DNA of 64,000 bases from Durusdinium trenchii. Its lineage: Eukaryota; Sar; Dinophyceae; Suessiales; Symbiodiniaceae. The position numbers were made by a program, and so were the translations under genes. This document shows positions 20,781 through 31,473 of the stretch, piece by piece. Within the stretch, counting starts at the first letter, position 1, and the number at the start of each line of letters is the position of its first letter. The notes under the pieces were generated by a model that had not been told where the DNA came from, searched no databases, and saw only the letters and a list, made by a program, of their open reading frames with translations. Where the stretch lies: NCBI GenBank assembly GCA_963970005.1, contig CAXAMN010018891.1:305109-369108 (forward strand). The letters are read 5' to 3'.

Positions 20781-22012
20781 GCCTACCCTCATGTCGCCAT
20801 TTCGCAGCAATTTGGGTGCCGCCAAGTCAAGTTTATAGCCTTTTCCAAAACACATGGTCTTGGCAACGATGTTGTCGGCTCAAGCCGCAAGACTGACCAC
20901 AGTTTGCCTGGTCCTAGAAAAGTGTGGGCATGAAAAGCAAACTACTTCATCATCCGAGTAGCTTCACAAAGCTGAAATCAAACAACCTTTTCCAATGTTT
21001 GCGGGGCGGTGGTCTTAGCAGTGCCTCAGGCCTGTGCATATACCAAATGTAGCAAAATGACAACCAGCATGCAGTGAAACGTCCATTTACTGTAGATTGA
21101 TCTTGTAGAAGGTGTTCAAAGCCACATTATGGCATCCCGTGGGACCCACGTCATGGGTCACTTCTTCCCATCCGTCCCTCTTCACTTCCCAGCGGTCCGC
21201 TTGCCGGAGCCGTGCAGCTTTGGAAGAGCCATGGTCTGGCGCCTGGCAGGTCAATCAAGTCAAACATTTAACAAGTGACCTGATACCTCTGTGCACCAGG
21301 AGTGGTGAAGAAAACAACAGCTCACGAGAAATTGGCCAGTGCAGCGTCTACCTCCTCGTAGACAAATCCAGACATCACCTCAGCACGTGTCGAACCAAAC
21401 GAAATATGCAGCGTGTCCTTCTACATGTGTATATATATATATATAAAGACGTAAGAGTTCCATAAGGTTCCATATGATCCGTGTATCATCTAGGCCCAGC
21501 ACTCCTCCATCTTTGAGCTCTCCTGCCTTGCTTGTAAACAGTGGGAAAAAAGAAGAAACAAGTCCCACCATTCTGGGGCGGCTTAGGTCAATACGGCAAG
21601 TGGGTCATCAATTGCAGCCCCAATATGGAGCTTTTGCGTCTCCGAGAGGCATTTGTTGATCACATCCTCATGATTTGAATGGCCCAACTTCAACTGGATA
21701 AAAGTTTGCCCTTCTTAGAGGAGTTTGGCAGCTAGAAAGAATTGCATCTTAATCTTAATTCTGAGGCATACAAGAGTCTCTAAGAGCTTATTGCCCACAG
21801 TAACCCGGTTGCCAGCTTTGCTGACGATCCACTTCCTCGAGCATTCCCAATCTGAATGTCTGTCATGCTCGTTATTGAGCATTCAGCTAAGAGTCTCTGA
21901 TGTGTGAGCGAAGCTGCACGCATTGATCCAGCCTCGGCACCACTTGATCTATATATATATATATACATATCTAACGGTGCCAGCTGCGGTGAGTCAACTC
22001 ATTCAAAGAGAC
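20781..22012. other. Likely introns and 3' part of the host gene at 22.2-31.1 kb
   Basis: Short minus-strand stretches near 21.8 kb look possibly coding (RVTVGNKLLETL), but I cannot connect them reliably. TA microsatellites lie at 21428-21444 and 21950-21965. Confidence 0.3.
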
Positions 22013-22212
22013 TGCTAAGCACCTTGCATTTTGCTGCCATGCCTCCGTTGCAAGCTAAGCAGGTAAAGTTTGCTCACGGATTCTTGTTCACAGCAGACTG
22101 GGTCTCTTGTCCTCTGTCCTTGCACAGTCTGAGGCCAAGACTGGTGAATCTGTTGCTGTTCCCCAAAGTCTTTCAGTCTGCCAGCACTCTGCTGGAGGAA
22201 CTTTGCCTCTAC

Positions 22213-22398
22213 AAATGAAGCCAAACCAAGAGCGCAACCGTCAATAGTACTGCCATCTCCTGCCTCCTTCCCCACCATTCCAAGCTCAGTGTCCAGTGCT
22301 TTCAGCTCACGAGCAATGATGTCCAGCTTGAAAATGTCCAGCTCCTGACGGAAAATCGTGCCAGGAAACAGGCAAAATTGTGTCCCATTTAAAGGAGC
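22213..22398 (-). CDS. Exon of unrecognised host gene, 3' side of the retrotransposon insertion
   Basis: A 186-nt open minus-strand exon begins after a GTAAG|GCT acceptor and reads APLNGTQFCLFPGTIF, then RQELDIFKLDIIARELKAL, ending before a GT donor (22212-22211) or running on to 22015. Helix-rich, no motif I know. Its acceptor AG is the last two bases (minus strand) of the CTTAC target duplication of the copia-type element. The matching upstream exons are at 30.8-31.1 kb, beyond the insertion. Confidence 0.6.
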
Positions 22399-22403
22399 CT
22401 TAC
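22399..22403. repeat. Target-site duplication, left copy (CTTAC)
   Basis: Five bases directly before the left LTR, identical to 30772-30776 directly after the right LTR. Five-bp duplications are usual for Ty1/copia integrases. Confidence 0.95.
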
Positions 22404-22601
22404 TGTGAATGACACGCACAAATCGAAAAGCTTTCATGTGTTCATGAACCAAACCGGGCACACAGCTGCCTTTGTGTGTCAAGCGACCGAAAAAGAGGTC
22501 AAGGGCGCCCGGGGCGGAAGGGGCGATAGCGCCATCAGTGACGCTTAGCGGAGGTGCTTTTGACTGCTGTTCAAGTGCTGTTCGAGAGGTTCGTGACTTC
22601 A
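22404..22601 (+). repeat. 5' LTR
   Basis: 198 bp starting TGTGAATGACACGC and ending GTGACTTCA. Differs from the 3' LTR at four sites (about 98% identity). Confidence 0.97.
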
Positions 22602-22613
22602 GGTTATGAGCCC
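22602..22613 (+). promoter_or_regulatory. Primer-binding site complementary to a tRNA-Met anticodon arm
   Basis: GGTTATGAGCCC lies directly after the 5' LTR. Its reverse complement GGGCTCATAACC contains the CAT anticodon in a tRNA-Met-like anticodon loop. Drosophila copia is primed in this way by an internal half-tRNA-iMet fragment rather than by the tRNA 3' end. Assigned by resemblance. Confidence 0.75.
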
Positions 22614-22640
22614 AAGCCCAGTCCATTGCGTTTGGGTTTG

Positions 22641-25179
22641 ATGTCCATGCAGCATCGCCGCCGTGCCACCAGACAAGAGTTGGCACAAGGTGAAGCTGAA
22701 ATGAAAAAAGCCCATGAAAGGATGCAAAAAGAAGCTCAAGAACGAGGAGAATTGCCGCTGGGAAATGGTGGGATAGATGATGGGGGCCAAGGAACTCCTG
22801 CCACGACTGCTGCCATCCCTGCGACAGAAGCCTCTCACTCCACCACTAAGGCAACTGAGGTCACTGATTTGAGGACCCCAGATGACAAAAAGAAAGCAGG
22901 ACCAAAGACCGTGGAAGCCGAGAAGCCTCCTGGGACATCGAGGTCCGTGAAGTCGACACCAATGAAGGAAGCTGAAGATCAAAGATCAGAAGGAAGGCTG
23001 GGAAAGGGAAAGGGGAAAGAACAGGGTCCAGAAGGGTCAACCAGAGAAGGTGAAGTGCCCGTTGAAGCCCATACAATCTACACCCCACCTGCACCGCCAG
23101 AGCGAACAGAGCGTTTGTTTACTGCAGAGCAGTTGGAGGGACTTCATAGCATGTATGAACAAGCCCCTTGGTTGTACTCTCAGTTCACCACTCCTCAACC
23201 ACCGCTTCAACGACCTGGGTTTCTACAAGAAGAAGAAGGTCGAAGTGCAGAGTGCAGAGGTAATGAGGCATCAAAGGTGGGAAGAACTGAAGGAAAAACA
23301 AGAAAGGGTTGAGAAGCATTTGGAACTGGAGCGCCTTGAAAAGGAGGAGATGTCCAAGCATCTCCAACAACTGGTCAAAGAAAATCAAAGGTTGAAAGAT
23401 CAGGCGGCAGGCTTGTATCCCCTGCTCCGTTCCAAAGAAGTTGAAGAAGAAAGGAAAGAACAGTTGAGAAGACTATGGGAAGAAAACCAAAGATTGAAGG
23501 ATGACATGCGTCGTCGGTTCATTTCGGCGGAACAAACGCAAGAAGAGGAACTACCCTTCGAAACACCACCTGGCAGCTCAGGACTGGGTGGACCACAAGA
23601 ACGACCTGAACCAGGTCTAGATGAAAAGGAGTTCAAGCCAGAGGAGCCCCTGCCTGATCGTTCAGGCAAGGGCAGAAGTTCAAGAAAGAAAGAAGATCCT
23701 GAACCGACCGGAGATGTAGACCAGCAAACGCTGACCGTCATTCTACGGTTGGTTGAGGGCATGCAGAAGATCCAGGATAAGATGGCCACTGGACATCATG
23801 GAGAAGGAGCACATGATCCAGAGACCGTGAGGTCAAGCGTGGAGTTACCACGTTTGGCGGAATGGAACTGCGAAACAGGGCCGATCGATTTCGCAGATTG
23901 GTTGCTGGTTTTGGCACCCCTGATGTCGGACCTCTCACCATCATCAGAGGAGTGGTGGGGGATGACAGTTGAAGAAGCACGAGAGTGGTACAGGCTCCGC
24001 ATGTTGAAGTCCCCGCTCGAGAGATTGTCCCACAAGGCCATGCCAAGCATGAAGCTGCAACAGAAGAAGTGGAGCAGGTTGGAACGTCGTGCATCCGCAT
24101 TGCTCTTAGCTGCAGTTCCGGAAGTCTTGAAGGAAGAAGTTGTGACGTCAAAATGTTTGACGACCTTTGGCATTCTGACCAAAGGTATGGTGACATACCA
24201 ACCAGGAGGACTAGCTGAACGGCAAGCCATTCTGTCAGCCTTGGAGGGGCCGGCTGAACCAAGCACCATCCAAGGTGTAGTCCTGACTTTGAGAAGGTGG
24301 ATCCGCTGGAAGCGGAGAGCCGAAGAGGTGGGTGTCAGCATTCCAGATCCCACCATCCTTGTAAAGGGACTTAACCGGATCACCAAGCGGTTGACATCCA
24401 CCTTCCCGGAATTGTACTTCCGTTTGCAGCTGGTGAAGAGTTCATTGATGGTGGACTCCATTCCCACTCACGAGTCCATCAACAAGTACAGTGAACACCT
24501 CTTGGCGGAGCTGGAGCAGCTAGGTCACCAAAGCAAGAAGAAGGAAACCTCCACTGAGGCACCAAAGCTGAAGCGTTTCGAGGAGACCACCAAGGACCGA
24601 AAGGAAAGTCAAGAAAAGAAGGAAGGAGATGATAAAGGAAAAGAAAAAAGCAAGTGCAAGTTCTTCCTGACAGATCAAGGGTGTCGTCGTGGAAAGGGTT
24701 GCACGTTCAGCCATGATCAAAAGGATGACAAGCGAAGATGTTGGAACTGCGGTGGTGTAGATCACATGGCTACTACATGCACCCGATCCAAGGAAGGAAA
24801 AGAAGGTGGAAGGCCGAAGACCATGAAGATGGAAAAGGAAAAGAATGTCAAGGCCGAGGGGGAGGAAGATGAAGGACAGCCCCAACTATCGGTGAAAGAT
24901 TTGTTGAAGGAGGCGAATGATATGCTGAAGAGCATGCAATCTCCATCATCATCCTCGGCAACTTCAACGTCGCCCAAGTCAGATGGAGAAAGACAGGAGG
25001 TAGTCGAACGCCTTCAACAACAGCTCAATGCCCTCAGGTTGAAGACCTTTCGAATCAAGAAGATGACAAAGGGAGAAAGGGGAGGACTCTTGGATAGTGG
25101 CGCAACCCATCCATTGAGACCCGCTCGACCAGGTGAAGACATCAACACCTACGAACAGGTTCAAGTTGCCATTGGCTGA
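22641..25179 (+). pseudogene. Gag and start of protease, frameshifted
   Basis: The likely start is the ATG at 22641, 39 nt after the LTR; the frame then switches near 23.2 kb into a 23050-25179 frame. A long coiled coil (EELKEKQERVEKHLELERLEKE in part) precedes a capsid-like helical region (PRLAEWNCETGPIDFADWLL). Next comes a CCCH finger (C-x8-C-x5-C-x3-H, Cys at 24655 to His at 24712), then a CCHC knuckle (C-x2-C-x4-H-x4-C, 24739-24780), both expected to bind the element RNA. The protease signature LLDSGATHP has its Asp at 25093. The frame stops at 25179, a few residues past the next beta strand. Confidence 0.9.
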
Positions 25180-25285
25180 TACAGACGACTCGACTGGCTC
25201 TATCTCCTGGAGGCAGCATGGTCACGGCTGATCAAGACATCGAGCCGATCATCCCGATGGGCCTCATTGCCAATGTCCGAGCTCG

Positions 25286-26697
25286 GTGAAGTGGAATCAA
25301 GACAGTTTGGAGGTGGAGCATCCAACGGCTGGAAGGTTGCCAGTCGAGACAAAAAATGGATGTCCTCAACTGCCCCGCAAAGTTGCATTGAAGTTGATTG
25401 AGGAGCTGGAAGCCACTAAGCAGGGCATCAAGTTCTCGGATGATGATGAGTTCAAGGAGGAGACCCGTTGGATGAGACAGTTTGTAGAAGCTCACCCGGT
25501 GCTGAGTCAACTCCCTATGGAAATGAAGAAGTCATTGGTGGTGAAGCCAGGTCCTTGGAGCAACCTCCCAGCCAATAGAAGGAAGAGAAAAGCCATGAAA
25601 AGGGATGGATTCGTCTGCCACCTATACGCTGGGTTGGATCAGTGGTTTACCCTTCAAAGAGCATGGGAGCAATGTGGAGGAGGTCCTAATGAGCTGTTGG
25701 AGATCGATCTTCAAAGAGGAGAAGGACACAACATGCTGGATGATCATGGACCATATTCAGGGTTGTTGCGGGCCGTTTGGGAGAACAAGCTCCGAGGCCT
25801 AGTTGGGGGTCCGAACTGCAGGACCAGAAGTGTGATGAGGCACAAGCCAGTCGACTGGTCAAATCCACCAAGACCAGTGAGAAAGTGGGGCGGAGAAGAA
25901 TATGGGATCAAAGAGGCCACCCCAGAGGAAAAGAAAAAAGTCACAGAGGATGATCAGTTGCTATGGAGGATGATCTTCTTAGCAGTTTTGGACGAAGCTC
26001 TGAAGACGGCTCAGGCTGGAAGAGAAAAGATGGGATTTGGCATCGAGCAGCCAGCATCCCCCAAGGCATACAACCCAGATGTGGTATCTCTCTGGGATAC
26101 ACCAGAGTGGAAGAAGTTGAAGGAAGACTATGGTTGGCTCGAAACTACTTTCAGTCACAAGCCGCTGGGAGGTCAAGCCGTGAAACCTACAACAATGGGT
26201 GGAAACTGGAAACCTCACCTACAATCCCGATGACCACGCTATGGCCAGCCCAAGGAATGTCGAGGTGAAAGGTTCATGGGAGCTGGCAAGGTGGCCTCCT
26301 GGATTGATGAGGATGGTTGCTGAAGCCCTTATGACCCAGGTCATGAAGAAGCAGCCGAAGCTCAAGGGATTGTCGTGGGATGAACACATTGCACTCGGTC
26401 ACACACCTTCGAGAAGAGACTGTCGGGTGTGTCAGGAAGTTCGACAGCAATGTGAACCCCATCGACGTGGCTGGTGTCCTCTCCTTGGACATGGCTGGTC
26501 CGTTAAAGCCAGCAAATGATGTGGGCGGACTTCAAACCCGCTATTTCCTTGCAGGCACGTTCACTTGGTTGGTTCCCAAGAACATCGGCCAAAAGGACCC
26601 TGATGACATTCCAGGGGGAGAAGGAGATGAAGAAGGTCCTGAGATTGATCAGGATCGTGTGAGAAAGGATGATGAAGAAGAAGCCAACGACCAATAA
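25286..26697 (+). pseudogene. Protease-to-integrase region, frameshifted
   Basis: 25286-26233 in one frame continues the polyprotein between protease and integrase. The frame then changes, and GLSWDEHIALGHTPSRRDC near 26.37-26.42 kb gives the His/Cys zinc-binding part that precedes copia integrases. The first catalytic Asp is in VLSLDMAGPL (codon 26488-26490). A stop at 26697 follows an acidic stretch (GEGDEEGPEIDQD). Confidence 0.85.
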
Positions 26698-26730
26698 GAA
26701 GAAGAAGAAGGAGAAAACCAAAAGGAAGAG

Positions 26731-28548
26731 ATGGAGGATCAAGAAGAAAGACCACAAAGAGGCCTATCCGAAGCTGAAGAAGAAGAAGGAAAGGACCTGT
26801 ATGATATGTTGGATGAACCTCAACCTCCATCAAGTGAAGAAGAACTGAAGATTCCCGAGGACCATGATTTGCGTGTGTTCCGCATGGCCATTCCAATCTG
26901 GTCAAAGAAGTCCACTGAAGTCACCAAGGGTGCCATGGAACTCATCCTGAAGCTAAGAATGGATGGATACCATGTGAACCACATCCACGTGGACCAGGGA
27001 CACGAATTCGCCGGCCACTTCGCCAATTGGTGCCGAAAAAGAGGAATTCTGATCACCCGTACAGCAGGTGATGAACCTCAATCCAACGGCAGGGCCGAGG
27101 TTTGTGTCAAGATGGTGAAGACCATGGTCCGAAAGGCACTCCTCCATGGGAATGTGGACTACAAGTGGTGGCCATGGGCGGTTCGCTATGTCAACGAAGT
27201 GTTGAGACAGCATCGATTGCATGAGAAACCTCAATTCCCCAGCTTCATGGAGCCAGTGATCATCAGGAAAAGAAGGTGGGATAAGGAAGTGCCAGACTTC
27301 AGCCCCACAACCGAGACCGTGGTGTATTTGTGCCCATCTCCGGAAAACCATGGACATTGGGTATTCAAGAAAGGTGAACCACCACGCCTCACTCGAAGTG
27401 TGTTCAAGAAGTTGGAAACACCTCCAACCAATGCCCACTGGATTGCACTGGAAAGAGAACTGTTGGATGGACTATCTCTTCGACGACGTCTTCGAGAGAA
27501 AACAACAGTGAAGAAGCTGGAAGGATTGAAGGAAGAAAGAGAAGATAAAGAAAAGATGTTCAAGAAAAGGGTGAAGAAAGTGATTGAGGAAGAGATGCAA
27601 CACATTGTGGACGACCCTCCGAAGCTGGCCATCTATGGACTTCAAATCATTGGAAAGATCCAATCTATGATAGCAGGGGAGGAGGAAGAAGAAGAGGAGG
27701 TGTTGCAAACGAAGATTGTGTCACTAAGAGAGGTGGCTGCAAATTGGGAAAAGTGGCGAATCCCAGCATCAGAAGAAATTGACTCCCTCATCACGGAGAA
27801 ACAGGCCTTGCGTCCTATCACATGGGACACTGTTCAGGACATCACAAACGATGCCAAGAAAAAGGGCATCCGGGTAGACCTGATTCCCTCCAAGGTCGTC
27901 TGGACTAAGAAGCCTGGAAAGAAGGGAGGAAAGCTTAAAGTGAGATGGGTGGCATGTGGAAATCACGAAGCCAAAGCCGATGATGAGATAAACTACTCCT
28001 CAGGAGCAGACGCAGCCGCTTTCAGGATCATGATTTGGATTGCTTGTCAGTTTCAATGGGCTGGCTGCACTTTGGACGTCAAAACTGCCTTTCTCAATGC
28101 GGACATGGAACATCAAGAAGGTGAACAAATCCTGATGGTACTACCACCGCCGTTTTTGGTGGAGCGAGGATTGTTGCAAAAGAACACGCCTACTACATCC
28201 CAGAGAAGGCACTGTACGGGTTTCGTCGCTCACCGAAACTGTGGTCGGCTCATCGCGCACAGAGTCATGGAGAAGTTCAGGATTGAAGTGGAGCTCAAAG
28301 AAAAAGAGGAAGAAGAAGGTCAAAAGAAGACCAAAAGGATTCTCAGGCTGGTCGCGTTAGACTCTGAGCCAAACCTTTGGCGCATCATCTCACGACCAAG
28401 TGAAACAAAAGATGAAGAAAAAGATAGGTTGTGGGGATTGGTGATGACCTACGTTGACGACATCTTCATCGTGGCTGAAGAAGAAGTCAAGCAGGCAGTA
28501 GAAACCAGTCCCGAGCCACTTGGCAGACTTCAACCCCAGAGCATGTGA
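26731..28548 (+). pseudogene. Integrase core and reverse transcriptase, frame-broken
   Basis: An acidic insert (EEEEGKDLYDMLDEPQP) leads to the second integrase Asp in HVDQGHEF (26992) and the Glu in SNGRAEVCVK (27097), spaced 35 residues apart as in DD35E enzymes. Reverse transcriptase follows: KLKVRWVACGNH, LDVKTAFLNADM (Asp codon 28075) and YVDD at 28450-28461. Between about 28.18 and 28.26 kb the expected RT motif (KALYGFRRSPKLW) is readable only in a different frame, showing a pair of compensating shifts inside RT. Confidence 0.9.
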
Positions 28549-29207
28549 CCTCAAAGCCTGTTCGATTCCTGGGAATGGAAGTGTCAAAAGAAAGGAATGA
28601 TGAAAAAGATGAAGAAGTATGGTATGTGACGCAACACAACTACATCTGCGACCTCCTGGACCAGAATGAGGAGAAGGTGAAAGAAGAGAAGATTCCCATC
28701 ACCAGGGATCAATCGCAGATGGAAAAAGATGATAAACCTGCAGGTGTCCCCAGCATCAGAAGTTCTCAAAAGTTGGTGGGAGAAGCATTGTGGCTGGTCA
28801 CCAGATCCCGTCCGGATCTCATGTTCGCAGTTGCAAGGATGGGAGCCAATGTGTTGGAGGCCACTCAAGCAGTCCTGGACACCGGTGCTCAAATGAAGGG
28901 ATATCTTCTTGGCACAAAAGAAGAAGGCTTGTGCTATCGAAGAGAAGAAGAAGAAGTCCCCTCTATACAAGTGTTCACCGATGCGTCGTTTGCTCCAGGA
29001 TCTGAAGAGTCCCGCGGCTGCTATGTGGTGTGTTTGGGCACATGCCCAGTGTTCTGGCGATCAGGACGCCAATCCACGATCACATTGTCCACTGCAGAGT
29101 CCGAATTGAATGAAATCGTGGAGGGCATGACTGCAAGGGAGTCCATCGGAGTGGTGATCGAAGAGATCATAGGCCAGCTTCCCCACATCGTCTGGACCGA
29201 CATCTGA
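28545..29207 (+). pseudogene. RT thumb and RNase H
   Basis: Reads FLGMEVSKE, then QKLVGEALWLVTRSRPDLM, then RNase H: VFTDASFAPG (Asp 28980) and TLSTAESELNEIVEG. The frame ends at TDI; the RNase H end motif (ADIGTKALASG) continues at about 29326 in another frame. Confidence 0.9.
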
Positions 29208-29320
29208 AGGAGGAAGCTGGAGGACGAGACACTTACGTAATCTTACGTACACGAGCAGCTTTCGCTCGGCAGTGCATCCAAGATGGAATTTGGTCCATCA
29301 ACCACCTCCCTGGGGAGTAC

Positions 29321-30433
29321 ATGATCGCCGACATTGGGACGAAGGCTCTTGCAAGTGGGAGACTGGAAGCACTGAAGAAGAAGATGGGTATCAGTGCACC
29401 AAAGGCTTCAAAGAAAGAAGAAAAAGAAGAAGAATGGAAGGAGGTGGAAACACCAAAGGAGACCAAAGAAAGTGAAGGTCCTCAGTTGAAGCAGGCAGCC
29501 ATAGTTCTTCGACTATTGACTGTGGCAGCCATGATGACAGAAGCAAAAGGAGGAGAGGAGGAAGAAGCTAAAGAAAGTGGCTGGACCATCGAGTATATGG
29601 TTATGGGATATACGATGATGATCATGGCCATCACGTCCCTGTTCTGGTTCGTCTTGAAGGAAGGAGTAATGGGAAGGTGGTTTCAAAGATCCTCCAACTC
29701 ACGAAGTCTTCCCAGGACCTCCAGCCAAGGGGAAAGAAGGATGAAAATGATGAGGAAAGTGAAAGAAAAGGAAAGTGAAGAGGAGGAAGATGAAGAAAGA
29801 ACACCAGTTCGAAGGCCGAAGCATTTGCCCCTGGAGTTGACGATCACGCCACCAAGAGCCAATCAAGACGGGAGTACATCAAGTCCCGTCATCATCATTG
29901 ATGGCACGAAGATCACTTTTTCAGAGATTGGTGCTTCGCCTCCAGACCAAAGAAACCAAGGAATGATCAAGCACCTATCCCAAAGGGAACCAAGAGAAGA
30001 TCTGAAGATGAAGAAAATGGGAGAAGAGGAGGAAGAAGCTAAAAAGGAAAGAGAGGAACAGGAAAGAAGTCGTGGAGCCTCAAGTTCAGGACAGACCACG
30101 ACGCAAAGCCAAGACATCGGATCTGCAGAAGTCCAAGAGCAGATTCCTCCGATGCCCAGAAGAAAAGAAAGCATGAACATGACACCACCGATACAGCCGC
30201 TGCCAGAAGCAGATCAGCTGCCGGTTGTGTTGACTACAAAGTATGGAAAAGCTCACCATCGCCGCATGACTTGCGGTTACTTGAAGGCACCTGGCACTCG
30301 CGAGATTCGAAGGAGTTCATGGTGCATGCCTTCGAAATGCTCCGCCGGATCAAGATGCTCCAACTACACTATGGGCACGAAGTTGGGGTGGCAGCATACA
30401 CTCCAATCGATCGTGCTCAGAGCTTGGCATTGA
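29321..30433 (+). pseudogene. C-terminal extension after RNase H with one membrane-like segment
   Basis: A 370-codon frame begins with the RNase H end, then acidic/basic low-complexity sequence, one hydrophobic stretch (MVMGYTMMIMAITSLFWFVL, about residues 91-110), a long charged linker, and near the end YGKAHHRRMTCGYLK. A TPCSQC pair follows in another frame at about 30450. His/Cys-containing tails of this kind are common in dinoflagellate polyproteins. Whether the hydrophobic stretch is an envelope-like anchor is unknown; I see no signal peptide or glycoprotein features. Confidence 0.7.
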
Positions 30434-30554
30434 AGTGTTGAAGTACACCCCATGCAGCCAATGCGTCGGGTGAAAAGAAAAGAAGAAAGAAACGAAGGCA
30501 GTTTGGGTCAATTTTGAAAGAGAAAGATGTGAGAAGGGAAACCCTCTCCCCTCA

Positions 30555-30573
30555 CGAAGAGAGGGAGGGGGAG
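30555..30573 (+). promoter_or_regulatory. Polypurine tract
   Basis: CGAAGAGAGGGAGGGGGAG directly abuts the 3' LTR. It is the expected site for plus-strand priming during reverse transcription. Confidence 0.9.
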
Positions 30574-30771
30574 TGTGGATGACACGCACAAATCGAGAAG
30601 CTTTCATGTGTTCATGAACCAAACCGGGCACTCAGCTGCCTTTGTGTGTCAAGCGACCGAAAAAGAGGTCAAGGGCGCCCGGGGCGGAAGGGGCGATAGC
30701 GCCATCAGTGACGCTTAGCGGAGGTGCTTTTGACTGCTGTTCAAGTGCTGTTCGAGAGGTTCGTAACTTCA
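30574..30771 (+). repeat. 3' LTR
   Basis: 198 bp, TGTGGATGACACGC to GTAACTTCA; four differences from the 5' LTR. Confidence 0.97.
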
Positions 30772-30776
30772 CTTAC
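30772..30776. repeat. Target-site duplication, right copy (CTTAC)
   Basis: Identical to 22399-22403. Confidence 0.95.
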
Positions 30777-30815
30777 CTTCCCCTTTTTATTGATAGTTGT
30801 GTTCTTTTCTTACAT

Positions 30816-31075
30816 GATTCCTTGTTACAAATGCATCTCCAGCGCTGAGGGCCTTGTACTTGATTGCCATAAGACGCTCTCTGTCGAGAGCCTCACCAGC
30901 GGACAACAGGAAAATGCTGTCTCCACAAAAAGACCGAGGTCACAACTTTTGACCAACACATGCTCTCAAAGCGCATCACTCTTTTTCAAATTGAGCTTGT
31001 CAGGCCATGGATATCTCGGAACATCTAGAGCGTCTCGGAACTCATTGCTGGAGGCTGGCCATGGTCTTGAGAATT
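30816..31075 (-). CDS. Exons of the same unrecognised host gene, 5' side of the insertion
   Basis: One exon begins at 30891 after an AG|G acceptor and reads ALDRERLMAIKYKALSAGDA; the donor is either GA at 30839 or GT at 30820-30826. A further upstream stretch, about 31075-30960, reads EFRDALDVPRYPWPDKLN. The composition is clearly coding, but I do not recognise the family. The gene lies downstream of the aldolase gene on the same strand, and its intron now contains the copia-type element. Confidence 0.55.
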
Positions 31076-31473
31076 CCAAGAAAATCTATATATATATATA
31101 TGCAAAAGTCATTGGCTAGACAGCAGCGCTAGACAGCATCGTCTGAAGTTCCTTTTACCCCTTGAGGAAACGGGTGAACCTTCAGGCACTATGCCATGCT
31201 CTATGCCATCGTCAGCCACGGTTCACCATGGTTCTGTTCCCGCTCTCTACTCCCACACGGTGCGAGCTCAGTGAAGTGGTGCAAGCGCTATCCTCTCGTA
31301 ACGGTAAGGCAATGCTGAGAGAGGTGGCTGAGCTGATATCACGTGGTTGTCATAAAGGAAACTCATGAAAATGTTGCTCAGAGTTGAATGCTGCTATTGT
31401 ACTCCTAACAACCTGATTTTGCACTGGATTTCACTGTGTGCCCAAAGTTTGGTCCTTCGGGTGCTTGCAGGAA

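Larger units (their letters stand above)
22404..30771 (+). mobile_element. Ty1/copia-type LTR retrotransposon, full length, coding frame broken
   Basis: 8,368 bp bounded by two 198-bp LTRs (TG...CA) that differ at four positions, with CTTAC target duplications outside. Internal order on the plus strand: primer site, Gag with CCCH and CCHC zinc motifs, aspartic protease (LLDSGAT), integrase (D, D, E), reverse transcriptase (LDVKTAFLNA, YVDD), RNase H (FTDAS), a C-terminal extension, and a polypurine tract. Protease-integrase-RT order is that of Ty1/copia. The reading frame changes several times (near 23.2, 25.18, 26.2-26.4, 28.18/28.26, 28.54 and 29.2 kb) and a stop ends one frame at 26697, so this copy is non-autonomous unless some breaks are sequence errors. 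Confidence 0.97.

Noticed and set aside
21428..21444. TATATATA runs as TATA-box promoters
   Set aside because: They occur at many sites, mostly in introns and spacers, without relation to gene starts; treated as microsatellites.
29321..30433. C-terminal frame of the copia-type element as a retroviral envelope gene
   Set aside because: One hydrophobic stretch only, with no signal peptide, no Cys-rich ectodomain and a highly charged remainder; not enough to call it an envelope.
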